From Cellulomonas sp. PhB150 (GTDB lineage Bacteria > Actinomycetota > Actinomycetes > Actinomycetales > Cellulomonadaceae), in contig NZ_RKHX01000001.1 of NCBI RefSeq assembly GCF_003755175.1, forward strand, positions 372,001 to 436,000: DNA of 64,000 nucleotides. Reading direction: 5' to 3'. Of the stretch, positions 54,325-63,079 are shown in pieces. The number at the start of each line of letters is the position of its first letter. Position 1 is the stretch's first letter. The position numbers and the translations under genes were made by a program. The notes under the pieces were generated by a model, which was not told where the DNA came from, did no database searches, and saw nothing but the letters and a program-made list of their open reading frames with translations.

Positions 54325-55181
54325 CCCTTCACCGCCGCGCCCGTCACCGAGTCGACGATCTGCCGCTGCGCGACCGCGAAGACCGCCAGCACCGGCACGG
54401 AGGCGACGACCGCGCCGGCCATGACGATCGCGAAGTGCGTGCGGTAGGCGCCCTGCAGCATCGACAGGCCGGGCTGGAGGGTCATGTGCTCCGGCGACAG
54501 CAGCACGTAGACGGGCCAGAGGAAGTCGTTCCAGTTGTTGAGGAACGAGAGCACCGCGAGCGTCGCGAGCGCGGGCCGCGCGAGCGGCAGGACGATCTGC
54601 ACGAAGATCCGGAAGTCCCCCGCGCCGTCGATGCGTGCGGCCTCCTCGATCTCCAGCGGGAGCCCGACGAAGAACTGCCGCAGGAAGAAGATCCCGAAGG
54701 CCCCCGCGGCTCCCGGCACGGTGATCGCGAGCAGTGTGTCCAGCCAGCCGAGGTTCTGGACGATCAGGTAGTTCGGGATGAGGAAGACGACCGGGGGGAC
54801 GAGCAGCGTCGAGATGATCAGGCCGAACACGACCTTCTTGCCTGCGAACTCCATGCGCGCGAGCGCGTAGGCGCCCATGGACGCTGTCACCAGGATGAGG
54901 ATCGTCTGGAGTGCCGCGGCGGAGAACGAGTTCCACAGCCAGCGCAGGATCGGCTGCTGCCCGCTGGCCAGGTTGCGGTACGCGTCGAGCGAGAACGGGC
55001 TCGGCAGCGAGTACGGGTGCCGGATCGCGTCCGCGTCGGTCTTGAAGGAGGTGAGCACCATCCAGACGAGCGGGAGCACGACGATCAGCGCGAGCACGAT
55101 CAGCAGCGCGTACAGGACCGCGCGGGCGGTGATCCGGCGCGTCGACGGACGGCGGCGGACGTCGGCGACGGTCGCCGTCAT
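54321..55181 (-). CDS. ABC sugar transporter permease (MalG-type)
   Basis: 286 residues, ATG 55181 (ATGA overlap with the other permease). Six membrane helices and the binding-protein-dependent permease loop E-A-A-x3-G, here E-E-A-A-R-I-D-G-A-G (about residues 199-208), which contacts the ATPase. It is the second permease of a carbohydrate-uptake class 1 importer. No ATPase gene is present; such systems in Actinobacteria often share one MsiK-type ATPase, so this is expected. Confidence 0.94.
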   Translation of the reverse strand: MTATVADVRRRPSTRRITARAVLYALLIVLALIVVLPLVWMVLTSFKTDADAIRHPYSLPSPFSLDAYRNLASGQQPILRWLWNSFSAAALQTILILVTASMGAYALARMEFAGKKVVFGLIISTLLVPPVVFLIPNYLIVQNLGWLDTLLAITVPGAAGAFGIFFLRQFFVGLPLEIEEAARIDGAGDFRIFVQIVLPLARPALATLAVLSFLNNWNDFLWPVYVLLSPEHMTLQPGLSMLQGAYRTHFAIVMAGAVVASVPVLAVFAVAQRQIVDSVTGAAVKG

Positions 55182-56161
55182 CGGGTTCTCCTCTTCTCCA
55201 CGCGCTCGCGCTGCAGGCGGAAGTTCACGATGCTCACGACCGCGAGGAACGCGAACAGCACGTAGCTCATCGCTGCGGCGGGAGCCATGTTGTTCTGGGA
55301 CAGGCCCTGGTCGGCGATGTACATGATCACCGTGCGCGTCTCGTTGCCCGGGCCACCGGTGGTCAGCAGGTACGACTGACCGAACATGTTGGCCGAGGCG
55401 AGCACGGTGGTCGTCGTGATGAACAGCATCACGGGGCGCAGGCCGGGCAGGGTCACGTTCGTGAACGACCGGAACGGGCCGGCGCCGTCCAGCGACGCCG
55501 CCTCGTACAGCTCGGAGTTGATGCCCTTGAGGCCGGCCAGGAAGATCACGGTATTGAGCCCCGAGGTCCACCAGACGGTGACCCCGACGAGTGACACCCA
55601 CGCCCACGGCACGTCCACGGTCCACGGGATGTCGCCACGGATGCCGACGGCGTTCAGCAGGTGGTTGAGGATGCCGGACTGGGTGTCCAGCACGTAGCCC
55701 CAGATCAGCCCGACCACGGCGACGCCCAGCACGTAGGGCGCGAAGAAGATGGTGCGGAACGTGCTCGCGGCGCGCAGCTTCTGGTTGAGCAGGACGGCGA
55801 CGAGCAACGGCACCACGACGAGGAACGGCACGCTCGCGACCACGAAGATCGCGGTCGCCTTCATCGAGCCCCAGAAGTCGGCGGACGTCGTCGACCCGGG
55901 GGTGAACAGGTCCGCGTAGTTCTGCAGCCCGATGAAGTGCTGCACGTCCCGGAACGGGCTCCAGTCGGTGAAGCTGATCCACAGCCCGTACACGGCGGGC
56001 GCCAGGACGAACCCTCCGAACAGGACCAGGAACGGCGCCAGGAACAGGTACGCGACGAGCGTCCTGCGCCGGCGGCGTGCCTTGGTCCCCGCGCGAGGAC
56101 TGCTCCCCCCGGCGCTCGCGCGCCGGGGGGAGGCGGACACCGCTGTGGCGGAGTCAGTCAC
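55178..56161 (-). CDS. ABC sugar transporter permease (MalF-type)
   Basis: 327 residues from GTG 56161, overlapping the binding-protein stop by eight bases. A basic N-terminal tail precedes six membrane helices; the loop motif is E-A-A-S-L-D-G-A-G (about residues 220-228). It heterodimerises with the MalG-type permease. The operon is binding protein, two permeases, then GH43. Confidence 0.94.
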   Translation of the reverse strand: MTDSATAVSASPRRASAGGSSPRAGTKARRRRRTLVAYLFLAPFLVLFGGFVLAPAVYGLWISFTDWSPFRDVQHFIGLQNYADLFTPGSTTSADFWGSMKATAIFVVASVPFLVVVPLLVAVLLNQKLRAASTFRTIFFAPYVLGVAVVGLIWGYVLDTQSGILNHLLNAVGIRGDIPWTVDVPWAWVSLVGVTVWWTSGLNTVIFLAGLKGINSELYEAASLDGAGPFRSFTNVTLPGLRPVMLFITTTTVLASANMFGQSYLLTTGGPGNETRTVIMYIADQGLSQNNMAPAAAMSYVLFAFLAVVSIVNFRLQRERVEKRRTR

Positions 56162-57470
56162 CGTACTTGGCGCGGTTCTGCTCGAGGATCTTGTCCGCCT
56201 TGGCCTTGGCGTCGTCGAGCGCGGCCTGCGGGGTCTTCTTCCCGGTCAGCGCCTCGTTGATCGCCGTGGTGACCAGGGCGTTGGCCTCGTTGATGCCCGG
56301 CGAGACCGTCTCGTAGTGCGCGTACGGCAGCTCGTCGATGAACGGCTTGAGGTTCGGGTACTTCGCCACGAGCGACGGGTCGTCGCGCACCGTGTTGGCG
56401 CCCGGCAGCTCACCCGTCTCGGCCCAGCCGGCCGAGTTGTCGTTCATCCACTTCACGAAGGTCGCGGCGGCCGCGGTCTTGTCGGCGTTCTGCCCCTTGT
56501 TCGCGGGGAACACCCAGTGCGTCGAGCTGGACCACACGGCCTTCTGGTCGCCGATCTGCGGCACGGGAGCGGCTGCCCAGTCCAGGCCGTCGAACGCGGT
56601 GTTCGTGGTCTGCCAGACGCCGTTCCAGTTGAACGCCGTGTCGTTGGCGAGCAGCGCCTTGATATTGCCGTCCTGGGCGACGTTGGCCGGGCTGTAGCCG
56701 TCGTCGATCAGGCTCTGCATCCAGGTCAGCGCCTTGACGCCGGCCTCGGAGTTGAACGTGGCCTCGGTGATGTCCTTGTTGTAGAGGTCACCGCCGAACT
56801 GCCACAGCAGGCTCTGGAACTCGAACGTGCCGGTGAAGACGTAGCCGTCGACCCACTCCCCCTGCACGCCCGCGGCCTTCAGCGCCTTGAGGGCTGCCTC
56901 GTAGCCCGCCTTGTCGGTCGGGATGTCCGTGAGCGAGGCCTTCGCGAGCACGTCCTTGTTCACGTACAGGCCGAGCGGCGTCACGCTCCAGGGCACGGCG
57001 TACTGCGCGCCCTGGTAGTTGCCCTTGTCGTAGACGCCGGGCGGGAAGTCGGCCGCGGAGTACCCGAGCGAGTCGACGATGTCGTCGGCCTTGAGGAGCA
57101 GCTTCTGCGCGGCGTAGGTGGCCAGGTCGTCGCCGTGCAGCACGGCGACGTCCGGACCCTTGCCGGCCTTGATCGCCAGCGGCAGCTTCGCGGAGATGTC
57201 CGCCCACTCCTGCGGCACGGCCTTGACCACGATGTTGTCGTGCTCGGCGTTGAACTTGTCGATGAGCTTCGGCACGAGCGTGGGGGCCGCGCCACCGGTC
57301 CAGCCGTGCCAGAACGTGATGTCGACCTTCGGCCCGTCGTAGGTGCCGCCACCGGTGACCGCGCCACCGCCGCCACCCGAGTCGGAGCCCGAGCCCGAGC
57401 ATGCCGCCAGGGCGAGACCGAGGACGGCGACGAGCCCGGTGCTCAACCCTCTGGCTACTGACTTCCTCAT
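56154..57470 (-). CDS. ABC sugar-binding lipoprotein
   Basis: 438 residues, ATG 57470, five bases after AAAGGAGAG. A lipoprotein signal ends at A-L-A-A-C (about residues 20-24), followed by a Gly/Ser spacer and a type 1 extracellular solute-binding fold (I-T-F-W-H-G-W-T-G-G, then Y-A-V-P-W-S-V-T-P-L-G-L-Y and W-N-G-V-W-Q-T). The aromatic-rich cleft suits oligosaccharides. Context points to xylo- or arabino-oligosaccharides; no biochemical specificity can be read directly. First gene of its operon. Confidence 0.94.
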   Translation of the reverse strand: MRKSVARGLSTGLVAVLGLALAACSGSGSDSGGGGGAVTGGGTYDGPKVDITFWHGWTGGAAPTLVPKLIDKFNAEHDNIVVKAVPQEWADISAKLPLAIKAGKGPDVAVLHGDDLATYAAQKLLLKADDIVDSLGYSAADFPPGVYDKGNYQGAQYAVPWSVTPLGLYVNKDVLAKASLTDIPTDKAGYEAALKALKAAGVQGEWVDGYVFTGTFEFQSLLWQFGGDLYNKDITEATFNSEAGVKALTWMQSLIDDGYSPANVAQDGNIKALLANDTAFNWNGVWQTTNTAFDGLDWAAAPVPQIGDQKAVWSSSTHWVFPANKGQNADKTAAAATFVKWMNDNSAGWAETGELPGANTVRDDPSLVAKYPNLKPFIDELPYAHYETVSPGINEANALVTTAINEALTGKKTPQAALDDAKAKADKILEQNRAKYGD

Positions 57471-57542
57471 GCGAACTCTCCTTTGAGTCTGACGCGGCCG
57501 TGGGGCTCGGCCGTGGCCGCATCGCCGCGGCCCTGCGTCCGG

Positions 57543-57571
57543 AATTTACAGCGCTAGAATCGGACGGTCAA
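57543..57571 (-). promoter_or_regulatory. Promoter and LacI-type operator of the sugar ABC operon
   Basis: On the minus strand TTGACC (57566-57571), a 17-base gap and TAAATT (57543-57548) form a good sigma-70 promoter. An operator-like ATTTACAGCGCTAGAATC (57544-57561, plus-strand reading) overlaps the -10 and spacer. A copy differing at one base precedes the GH2 gene. Confidence 0.75.
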
Positions 57572-57667
57572 GTGGTCGTGACGATCGACCCGGCGGGCCC
57601 CGCCGGGCGCCGGGGGTCCCGCCGCTAGGGTGTGCCCGGCGCAGGGAGCGCCTCGAGGAGGGGTGTG

Positions 57668-58678
57668 ATGGCACGGGTCCGGCTCCAGGACGTCGCCGAG
57701 CGCGCAGGCGTGTCGATGAAGACCGTCTCCAACGTCGTGCGCGACGCCCCGCACGTGTCGGACAAGATGCGCGAGCGCGTGCAGCGGGCGATCGACGAGC
57801 TGGGCTACCGGCCGAACATGATGGGCCGCCGCCTGGCGACGGGCCGCACCGGGCTCGTTGCCCTCGCGTTCAGCGACGTGAGCATCCCGTACTTCGCCGA
57901 GCTGTCCCGCGTCGTGTCCCGGATCGCGCTCGAGCACGACTACCAGGTGCTGATCAAGGAGACCGAGGGGACGCTCGAGGGCGAGCGCTCTCTCGTCGCC
58001 AACTCGGAGCAGGGACTCGTCGACGGCGTCCTGTTCCAGCCGAGCGTGATGAGCTCGACGGAGGTCGCTCGGCATCGCACGGAGCTGCCGATCGTGCTGC
58101 TCGGCGAGACGGCGGCCCCGCTGACCATGGACCGCGTGATGATCGAGAACGTGACGGCCGCCCGCGAGGTCACGGCTCACGTACTCGCAGGTGGGCGCCG
58201 CCGGGTGGGCTTCGTCGGGCACGAGAGCTCCGGGCTGACCGAGACGTCCCGCCAGCGCATCGCCGGGTACCAGCAGGCGCTCGAGGAGCACCGGATGGCA
58301 CCCGAGCCTGGGCTGCTCATCGCGACCGACGAGATCTCGGCGGCCGGCGCCGTCCGGGCCGTGGGCGCCGCGCTCGACGCCGGCCTGGACGTCGACGCGC
58401 TCGTCTGCCGCGACGACCTCGCCGCAATCGGCACCCTCCGCGCGCTCCAGGAGCGCGGTGTCCGCGTCCCCCAGGACGTCGCGGTGACCGGCTGGGACGA
58501 CATCAGACTCAGCGCCGTGACCTTCCCCAGCCTCACGACCGTCTCTCCCGACCTCGAGGCGCTCGCCGAGCGCGCCCTGACGCTCCTGCTCGAGCGGATC
58601 GACGGCTACGAGGGGATGGGGCGGCACGAGACGGTCTCGCACCGCCTCGTCGTGCGCGAGAGCGCGCCCGCCCGCTGA
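57668..58678 (+). CDS. LacI-family transcriptional regulator of the ABC/GH2 genes
   Basis: 336 residues, ATG 57668 preceded by GAGGAGGGG. An N-terminal helix-turn-helix (V-R-L-Q-D-V-A-E-R-A-G-V-S-M-K-T-V-S) and hinge helix (R-R-L-A-T-G) precede a periplasmic-binding-protein-like effector domain. Divergent from the importer operon and just ahead of the GH2 gene, with the same operator word flanking it on both sides, it is the likely local repressor, released by an imported oligosaccharide or its product. The identity of the effector is unknown. Confidence 0.92.
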   Translation: MARVRLQDVAERAGVSMKTVSNVVRDAPHVSDKMRERVQRAIDELGYRPNMMGRRLATGRTGLVALAFSDVSIPYFAELSRVVSRIALEHDYQVLIKETEGTLEGERSLVANSEQGLVDGVLFQPSVMSSTEVARHRTELPIVLLGETAAPLTMDRVMIENVTAAREVTAHVLAGGRRRVGFVGHESSGLTETSRQRIAGYQQALEEHRMAPEPGLLIATDEISAAGAVRAVGAALDAGLDVDALVCRDDLAAIGTLRALQERGVRVPQDVAVTGWDDIRLSAVTFPSLTTVSPDLEALAERALTLLLERIDGYEGMGRHETVSHRLVVRESAPAR

Positions 58679-58679
58679 C

Positions 58680-58702
58680 TTGGCATTTACAGCGCTGGAA
58701 TC
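58680..58702 (+). promoter_or_regulatory. LacI-type operator upstream of the GH2 gene
   Basis: ATTTACAGCGCTGGAATC (58685-58702) matches the site before the ABC operon at 17 of 18 positions. It immediately follows a TTGGCA -35-like hexamer (58680-58685), 19 bases before the GH2 ATG. Confidence 0.7.
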
Positions 58703-58720
58703 TTCGGTCATGCTGAGGCC

Positions 58721-60529
58721 ATGATCGACGACGACCACGCGCGCCCCGTTGCCAGCACCCAGGACGGGACGTACCCGCGGCCCCAGCTCGTCCGGGCCCG
58801 CTGGGTCGATCTGACTGGCCCGTGGCGATTCACCTTCGACGACTCCGACCGGGGCCTGCGCGAGCGGTGGTGGCTCGACTGGCCAGAGCAGGACGTCGAG
58901 ATCGTCGTCCCGTACCCGCCGGAGTCGCCCGCCTCGGGGGTCGGCGACACGGGCTACCACCACGTGGCCTGGTACCGCCGGACGCTGTCCGCCGCGGACC
59001 GCGCCGCGGCCGGCCACGCCCCTGGTGGCCGCCTGGTGCTGCGGTTCGGCGCCGTCGACTTCCGCTGCCACGTGTGGGTCGACGGGCACCTCGTCGGCAC
59101 CCACGAGGGCGGCCACACGCCGTTCTCGTTCGACGTCACGGACGTGCTCGAGGGCGACGAGAGCGTCGTCGTGGTCCGCACGGAGGACGACCCCCACGAC
59201 GTGGCGCAGCCCCGCGGCAAGCAGGACTGGCGCGAGCAGCCGCACGTCATCTGGTACCACCGCACGAGCGGCATCTGGCAGCCCGTCTGGCTCGAGTCGG
59301 TGCCCGCCGTGGGCATCGACTCGGTGCACTGGACCGTGGCGCCGGACGCGGCGACGGTGACCGCCGAGCTGCGCCTGACGTCGGCCCCCGTCGAACCGGT
59401 GCCGGTGCGCATCACGCTCACCCACGGCGGGACCCACCTCGCCGATGCCTCGACCGTGGCGACGGCCGCCGACGTGACCATCGTCCTGACCGTTCCCGCG
59501 TTGACCAACGGCCAGGCGTACGAGGAGCTGCTCTGGTCCCCCGAGCACCCCCACCTGGTCGACGCGCTCCTCGACGTCGGTGACGACCGCGCCTCCTCCT
59601 ACGTCGGCCTCCGCACGGCGCACGTCGCACGCGGGCGCTTCCTGCTCAACGACCGGCCCTACCCGGTCCGGTCGGTGCTGAACCAGGGCTACTGGCCGCA
59701 GTCGCACCTCGCCGCGCCGTCGGCCGACGCCCTGCGCGCCGAGGCGCAGCTCATCAAGGACCTCGGGTTTAACGCGACGCGCGTCCACCAGAAGTTCGAG
59801 GACCCGCGGTTCCTGTACTGGACCGACCGGCTCGGCCTGCTCGTCTGGGGCGAGGCGCCGGCGAGCTTCACCTACTCGACCCTGTCGGTCGAGCGCACGG
59901 TCAGCGAGTGGCTCGCGATCGTGCACCGCGACTTCTCCCACCCGAGCATCGTCACCTGGGTCCCGCTGAACGAGAGCTGGGGCGTGCAGCACATCGCGCG
60001 CGTGCCGCGCATGCAGCACTACGCCCGGGCGCTCGTGGACCTGACCAAGGCGCTCGACCCGACGCGCCCGGTCGTGTCGAACGACGGCTGGGAGCAGGTG
60101 GACACCGACATCGTCGCGATCCACGACTACGCGGCCGACCCCGCGGTCGTCGCCGCGCGCTACCACGACCGGGCCGCGATCGACGCGATGGTCGCGGGGA
60201 TCGGTCCCGCCGGACGGCAGCTGGTGCTCAGCGGGGACATCGGGGACGCCCCCGTGATGCTCACCGAGTTCGGCGGCATCTCGTTCGACGTCGACGCCGT
60301 CGACGACGCGTGGGGCTACTCCGCGGCGTCGAGCCCGGCCGACTTCGGTGCGCGCCTGCGCGGGCTGCTCGACGCCGTCCACGCCAGCCAGGTGCTCGCG
60401 GGCTTCTGCTACACCCAGCTCGCGGACACGCTCCAGGAGACCAACGGTCTCGTCACGGCGGACCGGGTGCCCAAGCTCCCGGTCGAGCAGCTGCGCGCGA
60501 TCATCACCGGCACCCCCCACCACGGCTGA
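58721..60529 (+). CDS. GH2-family glycoside hydrolase, cytoplasmic
   Basis: 602 residues, no signal peptide. N-terminal sugar-binding jelly roll (about 25-190; W-Y-R-R and V-D-G-H-L-V-G-T-H-E-G-G-H-T-P-F), Ig-like domain, and a TIM barrel (about 295-600). The acid/base is E418 in P-L-N-E-S-W-G; the nucleophile is E516 in L-T-E-F-G-G. GH2 includes beta-galactosidases, beta-glucuronidases and beta-mannosidases, among others; the substrate cannot be fixed, but control with a pentose-type importer suggests side-chain removal from imported oligosaccharides. Confidence 0.92.
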   Translation: MIDDDHARPVASTQDGTYPRPQLVRARWVDLTGPWRFTFDDSDRGLRERWWLDWPEQDVEIVVPYPPESPASGVGDTGYHHVAWYRRTLSAADRAAAGHAPGGRLVLRFGAVDFRCHVWVDGHLVGTHEGGHTPFSFDVTDVLEGDESVVVVRTEDDPHDVAQPRGKQDWREQPHVIWYHRTSGIWQPVWLESVPAVGIDSVHWTVAPDAATVTAELRLTSAPVEPVPVRITLTHGGTHLADASTVATAADVTIVLTVPALTNGQAYEELLWSPEHPHLVDALLDVGDDRASSYVGLRTAHVARGRFLLNDRPYPVRSVLNQGYWPQSHLAAPSADALRAEAQLIKDLGFNATRVHQKFEDPRFLYWTDRLGLLVWGEAPASFTYSTLSVERTVSEWLAIVHRDFSHPSIVTWVPLNESWGVQHIARVPRMQHYARALVDLTKALDPTRPVVSNDGWEQVDTDIVAIHDYAADPAVVAARYHDRAAIDAMVAGIGPAGRQLVLSGDIGDAPVMLTEFGGISFDVDAVDDAWGYSAASSPADFGARLRGLLDAVHASQVLAGFCYTQLADTLQETNGLVTADRVPKLPVEQLRAIITGTPHHG

Positions 60530-60548
60530 TCGGCCTACCGTGGGTGCC

Positions 60549-61025
60549 ATGCCCCGCACCGTCGCGACCACGCGCACCGTCGACCTGCCCGAGCTGCTCG
60601 CGTTCGTCCGCGACCGGCACCACTTCGTCCTGGTCACCACACGGCAGGACGGCCGGCCGCAGGTCTCGCCGGTCAGCGGTGGGGTCGACGAGCACGGCCG
60701 GCTGGTGGTCTCCACCTACCCCGGCCGCGCGAAGACCCTCAACGCCGAGCGGGACGCGCGGGTGAGCGTGTGCGTGCTGTCGGACGACTTCGGCGGCGCG
60801 TGGGTGCAGCTCGACGGCGACGCCGAGGTGCTGCACATGCCCGCGGCAGAGGACGCGCTCGTCGACTACTACCGGTGCATCGCCGGCGAGCACCCGGACT
60901 GGGACGAGTACCGCGCCGCGATGCGGGTGCAGGGCAAGTCGCTGATCCGGATCACGCCTACGCGCTGGGGACCGATCGCCACGGGCGGGTTCCCCGCGGA
61001 CGTCGCCGAGCGCCTCGACGGCTGA
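60549..61025 (+). CDS. Pyridoxamine 5'-phosphate oxidase-like (PPOX) flavin/F420 protein
   Basis: 158 residues, ATG 60549. A split-barrel fold of the PPOX class: F-V-L-V-T-T-R-Q-D-G-R-P-Q-V-S-P-V (about 26-42), L-V-V-S-T-Y-P-G-R-A-K-T-L-N (about 51-64) and an ending I-T-P-T-R-W-G. These proteins bind FMN or F420 and reduce varied substrates; F420-type members are frequent in Actinobacteria. It is 19 bases after the GH2 stop but has no obvious link to xylan use. It converges on the methyltransferase gene. Confidence 0.88.
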   Translation: MPRTVATTRTVDLPELLAFVRDRHHFVLVTTRQDGRPQVSPVSGGVDEHGRLVVSTYPGRAKTLNAERDARVSVCVLSDDFGGAWVQLDGDAEVLHMPAAEDALVDYYRCIAGEHPDWDEYRAAMRVQGKSLIRITPTRWGPIATGGFPADVAERLDG

Positions 61026-61026
61026 G

Positions 61027-61773
61027 TCAGGCGCTCGCCACGTAGACCGTGTTCGTGGCGTCCCGGTCCTGCAGCGGGTTGTCGAACGACACGACGTGGG
61101 CCGCGGTGTCGTCGAACACCTCGGACAGGGTCGCGAGGAACTCGTCGTCCGGTGGGTCGTTCGACCACAGCGCGAACACGCCCCCCGGCGTCAGCTGGCC
61201 CCGGAGCCTGCGCAGGCCGTCCGCGGTGTAGAACGGCGCGTTCTGCGGCGCGAGCAGGTGCCGGGGCGAGTGGTCGATGTCGACGAGGATCGCGTCGACG
61301 AGCCGCTGCGGCTGACCGAGGTCGAAGCCCTGCTCGGCCGCGGCCAGCGCGAAGAAGTCGCCCTGGACGAGGCGGCAGCGCGGGTCGCCGACGAGGCCCG
61401 CACCCAGCGGGACCAGCCCGCGTCGGTGCCAGTCGATGACGGGTGCGAGGAAGTCGACCACGACGAGCGCCGCGACGTTGGCGTGGTCGAGGACGGCCCG
61501 GGCGGTGTAGCCGAGACCCAGCCCGCCGACGACGACCACGAGGTCGCTGCGGTCGGCCAGCCGGTCGAGGCCCATGTCGGCCAGCGCGACCTCGGCATCG
61601 ACGAACAGGCTGGACATGAGGAAGTCGTCGTCGATCTTGACCTCGTGGACCTCGCGGCCGGTCGTCGGCTCGACCCGTCGACGCAGGCTGATCGCGCCGA
61701 TCGCGGTCTGCTGCCAGTCCAGCTCCTCGAGCCGGGCTCGCCCCGGTCGTCTGGTCGGTCTCTCGTCGGGCAC
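61027..61773 (-). CDS. Spermidine synthase-like methyltransferase-fold protein
   Basis: 248 residues. GTG 61773 is preferred because GGAG lies seven bases upstream; a GTG two codons earlier touches that site. A Rossmann-like core contains V-V-V-G-G-L-G-L-G-Y-T-A (about 79-90), V-V-D-F (about 104-107) and V-D-I-D-H-S-P-R-H (about 160-168), which resemble the spermidine synthase family. The residues needed for polyamine binding are not evident, so an unknown methyltransferase or nucleotide-binding role is possible. Its stop is two bases from the PPOX stop (convergent). Confidence 0.75.
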   Translation of the reverse strand: MPDERPTRRPGRARLEELDWQQTAIGAISLRRRVEPTTGREVHEVKIDDDFLMSSLFVDAEVALADMGLDRLADRSDLVVVVGGLGLGYTARAVLDHANVAALVVVDFLAPVIDWHRRGLVPLGAGLVGDPRCRLVQGDFFALAAAEQGFDLGQPQRLVDAILVDIDHSPRHLLAPQNAPFYTADGLRRLRGQLTPGGVFALWSNDPPDDEFLATLSEVFDDTAAHVVSFDNPLQDRDATNTVYVASA

Positions 61774-61924
61774 GGGCACGCTCCTTCGACGGCACGGAGC
61801 CGACCTCGATCCACCTGCGCCCACCGTAGCCGCAGACTTCACCCGCGCCGGGTCGGGCCGACGAGCACGCCCCCCGCACTACCGTGAGGGCTCACCCCTG
61901 CACCGAGGAAGGCACCCGCCCGCG

Positions 61925-62950
61925 ATGGAACCGCCCCGACGGCAGCCGACCCTCGACGAGGTCGCTCTCCACGCCGGCGTGTCCCGGTCGGCGGCGTCCC
62001 GCGCGGTGAACAACGGCCCCAACGTCAGCCGGGCCAAGCGCGACGCCGTGCTCAAGGCCGTCCGCGACCTGGGTTACGTCCCCAACGCGACCGCCCGCGC
62101 CCTGGCGACCAGCCACGCTGGCGCCGTCGTGCTGGCCGTCGCCAACGACGACCCCGCGCTGTTCGTCGACCCCTTCTACGCCCAGATCATCCTGGGTGTC
62201 GCGGCGGAGCTCGACCGCGCCGACCTCGACCTCACCCTGATGCTCGCGGCGTCCGCCCAGGGCCGGGACCGGCTCAAGCGCACGCTGCGCTCGCGCCGGT
62301 CCGACGGGTTCCTGGTCATCGCCCCGGGGGGCGACGACTGGCTCGGGGCGGTCGCGCACATGACCGACCTGCCGGTGGTGTTCTGCGGACGCCCGCTCGG
62401 CGCCGAGCCGTCCTGGTACGTCGACGCCGACAACCGCGGCGGCGGGCGGCTCGCGACCGAGCACCTCGTCGCGCTCGGTCGACGACGCATCGCGATGATC
62501 GCCGGGCCGATGGACCTGCAGTCCACGGTCGACCGCCACCGGGGGTTCACGGACGCGATGGCGGTCGCCGGGCTCGACCCCTCGCGGATCGCCACCGCCG
62601 ACTTCACACCCCACGGCGGCGCGCTGGCCATGGCGCGCCTGCTCGATCGCCATCCCGACCTCGACGCGGTGTTCGCAGGCTCGGACAACATGGCGGCCGG
62701 CGCGCTCGGGGCGCTGCGGGCTGCCGGTCGCTCGGTCCCTGACGACGTCGCCGTCGTCGGGTTCGACGACCTGACGATCGCGGCGCAGACGGCACCGGAC
62801 CTGACGACGATCCACCAGCCGATCCAGGCGCTCGGCCAGGAGATGGCCAAGATGCTGGTCCGGCTCATCGGGGGCGAGCGGCCCAGCCCGCTCATCGTGC
62901 CGACGCACCTCGTGGTCCGGGGCTCCGCGCCGACGCCGGTCACTGACTGA
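61925..62950 (+). CDS. LacI-family regulator, CelR-like
   Basis: 341 residues, ATG 61925. HTH at about 8-30 (P-T-L-D-E-V-A-L-H-A-G-V-S-R-S-A-A-S-R-A-V-N), hinge helix with T-A-R-A-L-A, and a sugar-responsive domain. It is directly upstream of a GH6 cellulase whose leader carries the palindrome TGGAAGCGCTTCCA, like the sites bound by CelR of Thermobifida fusca, a cellobiose-responsive repressor. CelR-like function is inferred from that pairing. Confidence 0.88.
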   Translation: MEPPRRQPTLDEVALHAGVSRSAASRAVNNGPNVSRAKRDAVLKAVRDLGYVPNATARALATSHAGAVVLAVANDDPALFVDPFYAQIILGVAAELDRADLDLTLMLAASAQGRDRLKRTLRSRRSDGFLVIAPGGDDWLGAVAHMTDLPVVFCGRPLGAEPSWYVDADNRGGGRLATEHLVALGRRRIAMIAGPMDLQSTVDRHRGFTDAMAVAGLDPSRIATADFTPHGGALAMARLLDRHPDLDAVFAGSDNMAAGALGALRAAGRSVPDDVAVVGFDDLTIAAQTAPDLTTIHQPIQALGQEMAKMLVRLIGGERPSPLIVPTHLVVRGSAPTPVTD

Positions 62951-62970
62951 CCGGTCGGAAATGTCGGGTC

Positions 62971-62999
62971 TTGACGCCCGAGGGGTCAGCGACCACTAT
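62971..62999 (+). promoter_or_regulatory. Probable GH6 cellulase promoter
   Basis: TTGACG (62971-62976), a 17-base gap and CACTAT (62994-62999) place the transcription start near 63006, immediately before the palindromic operator. The -10 is a poor match. Confidence 0.45.
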
Positions 63000-63009
63000 G
63001 GCCGGGAGC

Positions 63010-63029
63010 AACTGGAAGCGCTTCCAGTT
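63010..63029 (+). promoter_or_regulatory. CelR-type operator upstream of the GH6 cellulase
   Basis: A perfect 20-base palindrome centred on TGGAAGCGCTTCCA (63013-63026), two substitutions from TGGGAGCGCTCCCA, the CelR operator of Thermobifida. It is 50 bases upstream of the cellulase ATG. Confidence 0.8.
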
Positions 63030-63079
63030 TCGCCCCGCCCGCGCAGCGTCGCGCGGACAGCACCCGAGGAGTAGCCGCC

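Noticed and set aside
57554-60715. Long minus-strand open frame opposite the LacI and GH2 genes
   Set aside because: Antisense shadow; the plus-strand genes have clear active-site residues and operators.
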